DNA of 64,000 bases from contig CP073759.1 of the NCBI GenBank assembly GCA_018398995.1, positions 1,690,311 through 1,754,310 on the forward strand, in the 5' to 3' direction. The position numbers and the translations under genes are program-made. The stretch is from Methylophilaceae bacterium. Its GTDB lineage: Bacteria; Pseudomonadota; Gammaproteobacteria; Burkholderiales; Methylophilaceae. The notes under the pieces are model-generated. The model had not been told where the DNA came from. It saw only the letters and a list, made by a program, of their open reading frames with translations, and made no database searches. This document shows, piece after piece, positions 59,121 to 64,000 of this stretch; the stretch's first letter is position 1; every line of letters starts with the position of its first letter.

Positions 59121-62100
59121 ATGGCAATTCGCGTTGCATTACATCATCAAACCAGTTATCAGTTTGATCGCTTAGTCAGTTTGTCGCCACATGAAGTGCG
59201 GTTAAAGCCTGCTGCGCATGCGCGCACGCCAATTTTGTCTTATTCCTTAACTGCTACACCTAACGATCATTTTATTCATTGGCAGCAAGATCCTTACGGC
59301 AATTATATTGCGCGGTTCGTATTCCCCGAAAAGATGCAAACATTAACGTTTACGGTCGATTTAGTGGCAGACATGACGGTGATTAATCCGTTTGATTTTT
59401 TTGTAGAACAATATGCAGAACATTTTCCTTTTCAATATACCGATCAGCAAACATTTGAATTAAGCGCTTATTTAAAACCAGATCCGATGGGTGATTTGCT
59501 CAAAGCTTGGGTCAATAAGGTAAAAAAAGAAATTGTTAAGAAACATTTAAGTACCGCTAATTTTTTGGTTGCGGTTAATCAGCAGTTGCAAAAAGAGATA
59601 GGCTATTTGGTTCGTATGGCGCCTGGTATACAAACACCAGAAGAAACCTTAACTAAGTTAACTGGCTCTTGCCGTGATAGTGCTTGGTTGTTGGTGCAAA
59701 TTTTTCGTCATTTAGGTTTGGCTGCTCGGTTTGTTTCAGGTTATTTAATTCAACTGACGGCAGATATACAAGCTTTAGATGGTCCAAGTGGTACGATGGT
59801 TGATTTTACTGATTTACATGCTTGGACAGAAGTGTTTATTCCGGGTGCTGGTTGGATAGGCTTAGATCCAACTTCAGGTTTGATGGCGGGAGAAGGGCAT
59901 ATTCCATTAGCCTGCACAGCTTTACCCTCTTCGGCTGCGCCTGTGACGGGTCTGGCTGATATAGCAGAGGTGACTTTTCATCATAAAATGACGATTACCC
60001 GTATCCATGAAGATCCGCGTGTGACTAAACCCTACTCTGAGGAGGATTGGCTTAAGATTGATCAGCTTGGGGAAAAAGTAGACGCAGATTTAAAGAAGCA
60101 AGATGTTCGACTTACCCAAGGAGGCGAACCAACTTTTGTTTCAATTGATGATATGGAAGGTGCTGAGTGGAATACGGAAGCGCATGGCGAACAAAAACGT
60201 CAATTAGCTGGTGAGCTGGCGCTAAAACTTAAACAGCATTTCACTAAAGGCAGTCTGTTGCATTATGGGCAAGGTAAATGGTATCCGGGTGAGCCTTTGC
60301 CAAGATGGGCGATTAGCTTATTCTGGCGCGTTGATGGCAAGCCAATCTGGCATGATGAACAATTATTTTCGGATGAGCATGTTAACGATAAGTATACCGC
60401 TAAGCATGCTGCACAATTTGCCAAAACATTGGCGAAACAGCTTGATTTTCCAGAAGCCTGCTTAATTCCAGCATATGAAGATGTTGTTTCACTTGCGCAT
60501 TTAGAAGCGTGCTTGCCAGAAAATATAGATCCATTAAAAGTGGACTTAAACGACAGTGAAGAGCGGCGCCGATTAGCACGTTTGCTAGAGACTGGCTTGG
60601 GAGATGTGGTTGGTTATGTGATGCCAATTAAAGCAGTTGAGACCAAAAAGAAAAGCAAAGAAAAATCAAATGTTGAATGGTTAACGAGTAAATGGCCTAT
60701 CAAACGTGAGCATTTATATTTATTGAGCGGCGACTCGCCGATGGGTTTGCGTTTGCCGCTTGCCACTTTGCCTTGGGTGTTGCCACAAGAGATGGACCCT
60801 GAGTTTCCTGTTGATCCTTTTGAACAAACAGTAGCGCTTGACGATGCTGCGAACAAGGTCAACGTAAAAAAACAAACCATAAAACCAAAAGCGCGTGAGG
60901 TGATTCATACCGCATTATGTGTGCAGGTGCGAGAAGGACGATTATTTGTGTTTATGCCGCCAACAAATCGGTTGGAGGATTATTTGGCTTTACTGCATGT
61001 AATAGAAAATACCGCGGCAGTATCAGGCTTGAAGTTGTCGATTGAGGGTTATACGCCACCACGCGATGCGCGAATTAAAATGTTAAGTGTGACGCCTGAT
61101 CCGGGTGTGATAGAAGTCAATATTCATCCTGCGGCATCTTGGGCAGAGTTGGTCAATAACATGACGATACTCTACGCAGAGGCAAGATTGACGCGGCTGG
61201 GCACTGAGAAGTTTATGTTAGATGGACGTCATACGGGCACTGGCGGTGGCAATCATGCTACGCTGGGCGGTGCAACAGCAGCTGATAGCCCCATGTTAAG
61301 ACGACCTGACTTATTAAAAAGCTTGATAACCTATTGGCAAAATCACCCTGCACTTTCCTATTTGTTTTCTGGCACATTTATTGGGCCAACCAGTCAAGCG
61401 CCGCGGGTAGATGAAGCACGCGATGATAATTTATATGAGTTGGCGATTGCATTTCAGCAAATGGAGCAAGCATTGCCTGACACCAAAGAAAGTGAACGGC
61501 CTTGGTTGGTAGATAGGTTATTGCGTAACTTATTAGTGGATTTAACAGGTAATACACACCGATCAGAATTTTCTATTGATAAGTTGTATTCACCAGACGG
61601 CCCAACTGGCCGTTTAGGCTTAGTGGAGTTTCGCGCTTTTGAAATGCCTCCACATGCCAGAATGAGTTTAGTGCAAAGTTTGCTTTTAAGAGCATTGGTG
61701 GCAAGGTTTTGGAAAGCGCCATATCAAGGCAAGCTGATTCATTGGGGCACAGAGTTACATGACCGCTGGATGTTGCCGTATTTTGTGGCGCAAGATATCG
61801 CCGATGTTGTTAAAGATTTGCGACGCTTTGGTTATTCTTTCGAACAGCACTGGTTTGATCCTTTTGTGGAATTTCGCTTCCCGCGCTATGGAACGGTGGC
61901 TTATGAAGGGATAGAGCTTGAATTACGGCAAGCGATTGAACCATGGAATGTGCTAGGCGAAGAAATGAGCGGGGGCGGAACAGCACGCTACGTTGATTCA
62001 TCAGTAGAGCGGATGCAACTGCGCGTTAGGGGTTTAACAGATGGGCGACATATCGTTACGTGTAATGGTAGGCCATTGCCATTACAGCCAACAGGCAATA

Positions 62101-62426
62101 CAGGCGAATATGTTGCTGGTGTTCGTTTTTGTGCTTGGAACCCATGGTCAGCATTACACCCAACCATAGGTGTGCAAGCGCCATTAATTTTTGATTTAGT
62201 GGATACCTGGAGCAATAAAGCGATAGGCGGTTGTACTTACCACGTGTCACATCCTGGAGGTAGAAACTATGATACTTTTCCAGTGAACGCAAATGAGGCG
62301 GAGGCACGTCGTTTTGCCCGTTTCTGGAATCATGGACACAAGCCGGGTCAATTAAAAATAACGCTAGAGGAACGCAATCCTAGGTTTCCAATGACATTGG
62401 ATTTAAGGTGGCAAACAAGTAGTTAA
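59121..62426 (+). CDS. transglutaminase-like protein with DUF2126 domain
   Basis: A very large protein (1101 residues). Residues about 1-100 form the bacterial transglutaminase N-terminal domain, and the papain-like core follows with the triad Cys184 (TGSCRDSAWLLV), His233 (DLHAWTEVFIPG) and Asp249 (GLDPTSG). From about residue 320 the long DUF2126 domain begins (VRLTQGGEPTFVSIDDMEGA, LPRWAISLFWRVDGKP) and runs to the end, including GRHTGTGGGNHATLGG and RFPRYGTVAYEGIELEL. A ribosome site AAAAGGAATCGC precedes the ATG. Such genes are often clustered with Anbu, as here. The substrate is unknown. Confidence 0.9.
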   Translation: MAIRVALHHQTSYQFDRLVSLSPHEVRLKPAAHARTPILSYSLTATPNDHFIHWQQDPYGNYIARFVFPEKMQTLTFTVDLVADMTVINPFDFFVEQYAEHFPFQYTDQQTFELSAYLKPDPMGDLLKAWVNKVKKEIVKKHLSTANFLVAVNQQLQKEIGYLVRMAPGIQTPEETLTKLTGSCRDSAWLLVQIFRHLGLAARFVSGYLIQLTADIQALDGPSGTMVDFTDLHAWTEVFIPGAGWIGLDPTSGLMAGEGHIPLACTALPSSAAPVTGLADIAEVTFHHKMTITRIHEDPRVTKPYSEEDWLKIDQLGEKVDADLKKQDVRLTQGGEPTFVSIDDMEGAEWNTEAHGEQKRQLAGELALKLKQHFTKGSLLHYGQGKWYPGEPLPRWAISLFWRVDGKPIWHDEQLFSDEHVNDKYTAKHAAQFAKTLAKQLDFPEACLIPAYEDVVSLAHLEACLPENIDPLKVDLNDSEERRRLARLLETGLGDVVGYVMPIKAVETKKKSKEKSNVEWLTSKWPIKREHLYLLSGDSPMGLRLPLATLPWVLPQEMDPEFPVDPFEQTVALDDAANKVNVKKQTIKPKAREVIHTALCVQVREGRLFVFMPPTNRLEDYLALLHVIENTAAVSGLKLSIEGYTPPRDARIKMLSVTPDPGVIEVNIHPAASWAELVNNMTILYAEARLTRLGTEKFMLDGRHTGTGGGNHATLGGATAADSPMLRRPDLLKSLITYWQNHPALSYLFSGTFIGPTSQAPRVDEARDDNLYELAIAFQQMEQALPDTKESERPWLVDRLLRNLLVDLTGNTHRSEFSIDKLYSPDGPTGRLGLVEFRAFEMPPHARMSLVQSLLLRALVARFWKAPYQGKLIHWGTELHDRWMLPYFVAQDIADVVKDLRRFGYSFEQHWFDPFVEFRFPRYGTVAYEGIELELRQAIEPWNVLGEEMSGGGTARYVDSSVERMQLRVRGLTDGRHIVTCNGRPLPLQPTGNTGEYVAGVRFCAWNPWSALHPTIGVQAPLIFDLVDTWSNKAIGGCTYHVSHPGGRNYDTFPVNANEAEARRFARFWNHGHKPGQLKITLEERNPRFPMTLDLRWQTSS

Positions 62427-62499
62427 ATACATCAAACACTTTTTGTTTTTTAAAACGGTAGAATCCTTTGGGCATGACTTAAATTGCGATGTATGCAAA

Positions 62500-63267
62500 T
62501 TAACTTAAATGCTGATGGCTGGTTTCTGAGCTTACTAGCTCTTCTTCCCATTCAAATTTAGGTAAGCTCATTAAGGCATTTACTAAGCCGTTATTCCATT
62601 TTTCGGCAAGCTCTTTGGCAAATGCATCATCTTCAGTTAAATGCATTTTTCTACCCTCAGTTAAGCTGCCTGCTTGGTAAAGCATGAGGTCAATTGGCGG
62701 GCCTACCGTCAGATTACTACGAATGGTTGAGTTCATAGAAACCAATGCACAACGTGCAGCGCGATTAAGCGATGTATCACGTTTGATAATGCGGTCTAAT
62801 ATTGGTTTCCCATATTTTGTTTCACCAATTTGCAGATAAGGATGTTCATCTGATTCACTAATAAAGTTACCTTGCGGGTAAATGAGTGAAATTTCTGGGT
62901 GATCAGATCCAATTTGGCCTGCCACAATAAATGTTGCCTGAAAGCTTGTATTGCCCGCATCTCGCACAACATGTACGTTTTGTATTTTTGTGCTGGTGCT
63001 AGCGATGTAATCGATTGCTTCATGCATGCTGCTAACACTTAACAGATTTGGCAACACTGCTTTATCGAGATCATTTTGTAATTTCTTTAACACCTGCTGC
63101 GTAGTTGCCAAATTACCCGAGGACATGATGGTAATAAATCGATTGTTAAGCCATGAAAATGTATGCATTTTATTGTAGGTTGATACATTGTCAAAACCAG
63201 CATTGGTGCGCGAATCTGAGCACAATACAAGTCCTTCATGAGTGTTAATGGCAAGGCAATAAGTCAT
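62500..63267 (-). CDS. Anbu proteasome-like peptidase, copy 1
   Basis: A 255-residue proteasome-type hydrolase. The start MTYCLAINTHEGLVLCSDSR places Thr2 as the probable N-terminal nucleophile after Met removal. Asp18 and Lys33 occupy positions like those of the proteasome beta-subunit active site. Other family features are MSSGNLATTQQVLKKLQNDL, FIVAGQIGSDHPEISLIYPQ and GKPILDRIIKRDTSLNRAA. Anbu forms ring or helical assemblies in other bacteria; its substrates are unclear. It is convergent with the transglutaminase/DUF2126 gene, and a paralogue follows immediately upstream. Confidence 0.92.
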   Translation of the reverse strand: MTYCLAINTHEGLVLCSDSRTNAGFDNVSTYNKMHTFSWLNNRFITIMSSGNLATTQQVLKKLQNDLDKAVLPNLLSVSSMHEAIDYIASTSTKIQNVHVVRDAGNTSFQATFIVAGQIGSDHPEISLIYPQGNFISESDEHPYLQIGETKYGKPILDRIIKRDTSLNRAARCALVSMNSTIRSNLTVGPPIDLMLYQAGSLTEGRKMHLTEDDAFAKELAEKWNNGLVNALMSLPKFEWEEELVSSETSHQHLS

Positions 63268-63385
63268 TGTTAAGCAGTCCCGGAAGTGCAGAATTAAGCA
63301 CTATTATTGTTACATTTTTATATTTATTTTTAGCCAAGCTCAATTGTATTCTATAAGCCATACAATCTAAAAGACAATTAATCAA

Positions 63386-64000
63386 TTAAATATCGTTTGG
63401 TTTGGACTTTTCATTTTCCCAAGAAAAACGAGGTAAGCTGTCAAGCGCTCTAGTAACGCCTTTGCTCCAAGCGCTCGACATTTGATTGAAAAATTGACTA
63501 TTTTCATTCAATAATAAGTAGTGGCTTGTTGCTAAGCTATTATTCTTGTAAAGCAGTAATTCGGCTTGCATGGTTACTGTAGGGTTGCCGCGTATGGTAG
63601 AGTCAACAGACACCAAAGCGGCATGTGCCGCAGTGTTTAAACTTATATTTCGCTTAATAATACGATCTAAAATAGGTTTGCCAAATTTCATATCACCTAT
63701 TTGCAAAAAAGGCGAGTCATGCGACTCATGTATAAAGTTACCTTCTGCATAAATCAGTAAGGTTTCCATTTGTGTATTACCTATCTGTCCAGCAACAATA
63801 AAGTTAGCAGCGCTTGATGTGTGTTTATCTGCGCTTTGCATATGTGCATTTTGTTGTTGAACGCTGATGCTAGCGATGTAATCTGATACTTCGTTAAGAC
63901 TATTGGCGGTTAATAAATTGCGGGTGGCATGTTGCCTTAAATCTTGTTGAATTTGTTTTAAAACACCATCAATCGTCAGCTGATTACCCGAACTTAATAT
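63386..64000 (-). CDS. Anbu proteasome-like peptidase, copy 2 (partial, N-terminus beyond the window)
   Basis: The minus-strand frame stays open to the window edge, giving 204 residues of a second Anbu. It starts inside ILSSGNQLTIDGVLKQIQQD and shares with copy 1 the blocks NFIVAGQIG, LQIGDMKFGKPILDRIIKR and AALVSVDSTIRGNPTV. The C-terminus (RFSWENEKSKPNDI) also resembles copy 1 (KFEWEEELVSSE). It differs widely elsewhere, so this is an old duplication rather than a recent copy. The N-terminal Thr cannot be checked here. The gap to copy 1 is 118 bases. Confidence 0.88.
   Translation of the reverse strand: MLSSGNQLTIDGVLKQIQQDLRQHATRNLLTANSLNEVSDYIASISVQQQNAHMQSADKHTSSAANFIVAGQIGNTQMETLLIYAEGNFIHESHDSPFLQIGDMKFGKPILDRIIKRNISLNTAAHAALVSVDSTIRGNPTVTMQAELLLYKNNSLATSHYLLLNENSQFFNQMSSAWSKGVTRALDSLPRFSWENEKSKPNDI

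Overview
The window is a 64 kb piece of an AT-rich proteobacterial chromosome. The intact rRNA operon, the order rpoE-rseA-rseB-rseC-degP-lepA-lepB-rnc-era-recO-pdxJ-acpS, the trmJ-cysE-iscR-isc cluster and the look of the 16S gene all suggest a betaproteobacterium, probably Methylophilaceae (Methylotenera-like). This placement is inference from gene order and sequence style; no alignment was run and no diagnostic C1 gene lies in the window.

Layout. 0-4.5 kb (minus strand): a frameshifted alginate-export-type porin, a DUF2292 small protein, then a LuxR-type regulator, hybrid histidine kinase and response regulator set. 4.6-7.5 kb (plus): a small secreted protein, then a SulP transporter paired with a beta-carbonic anhydrase, probably a bicarbonate system. 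7.5-16 kb (minus): a complete ISC iron-sulfur assembly operon (iscR, a second cysteine desulfurase, iscS, iscU, iscA, hscB, hscA, fdx) with an IscR-type operator and an unusual structured iscS-iscU spacer, preceded by cysE and trmJ. 16-26 kb: GIY-YIG protein, PQQ-type sugar dehydrogenase, suhB, an S24 repressor remnant, cysC, mutS, an FKBP/SlyD isomerase and nadB. 26.3-38 kb (plus): the sigma-E envelope stress cluster with DegP, then lepA through acpS and tcdA. 38-44 kb: htpG, glgP and a DUF4197 gene.

43.9-49.8 kb holds tRNA-fMet and one rrn operon (16S, tRNA-Ile, tRNA-Ala, 23S, 5S) with promoters, boxA-like sites, processing stems and a terminator. 49.9-53.7 kb is a more variable stretch: a secreted protein built from fourteen 9-residue repeats, rlmJ, a broken EF-hand gene, a short CDF transporter, a 59-residue tautomerase-like gene and a decayed ParA/MinD-like ATPase. 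53.8-58.8 kb has uvrC, pgsA and tRNAs Gly, Cys, Leu and Arg; beside tRNA-Leu lies a broken phage-type integrase joined to the tail of an EAL-domain gene, the scar of a collapsed island. 58.8-64 kb has a second GIY-YIG gene, a large transglutaminase/DUF2126 protein and two tandem Anbu (proteasome-like) genes, the second cut by the window edge.

The best candidates for something undescribed are the 9-residue-repeat secreted protein (49942-50412), the tandem Anbu pair beside a transglutaminase/DUF2126 protein, and the folded iscS-iscU spacer. Several broken genes carry 1-base shifts in or beside A/T homopolymers, so sequencing error must be excluded before each is called a pseudogene. No CRISPR array, intact insertion sequence or intact prophage was seen.
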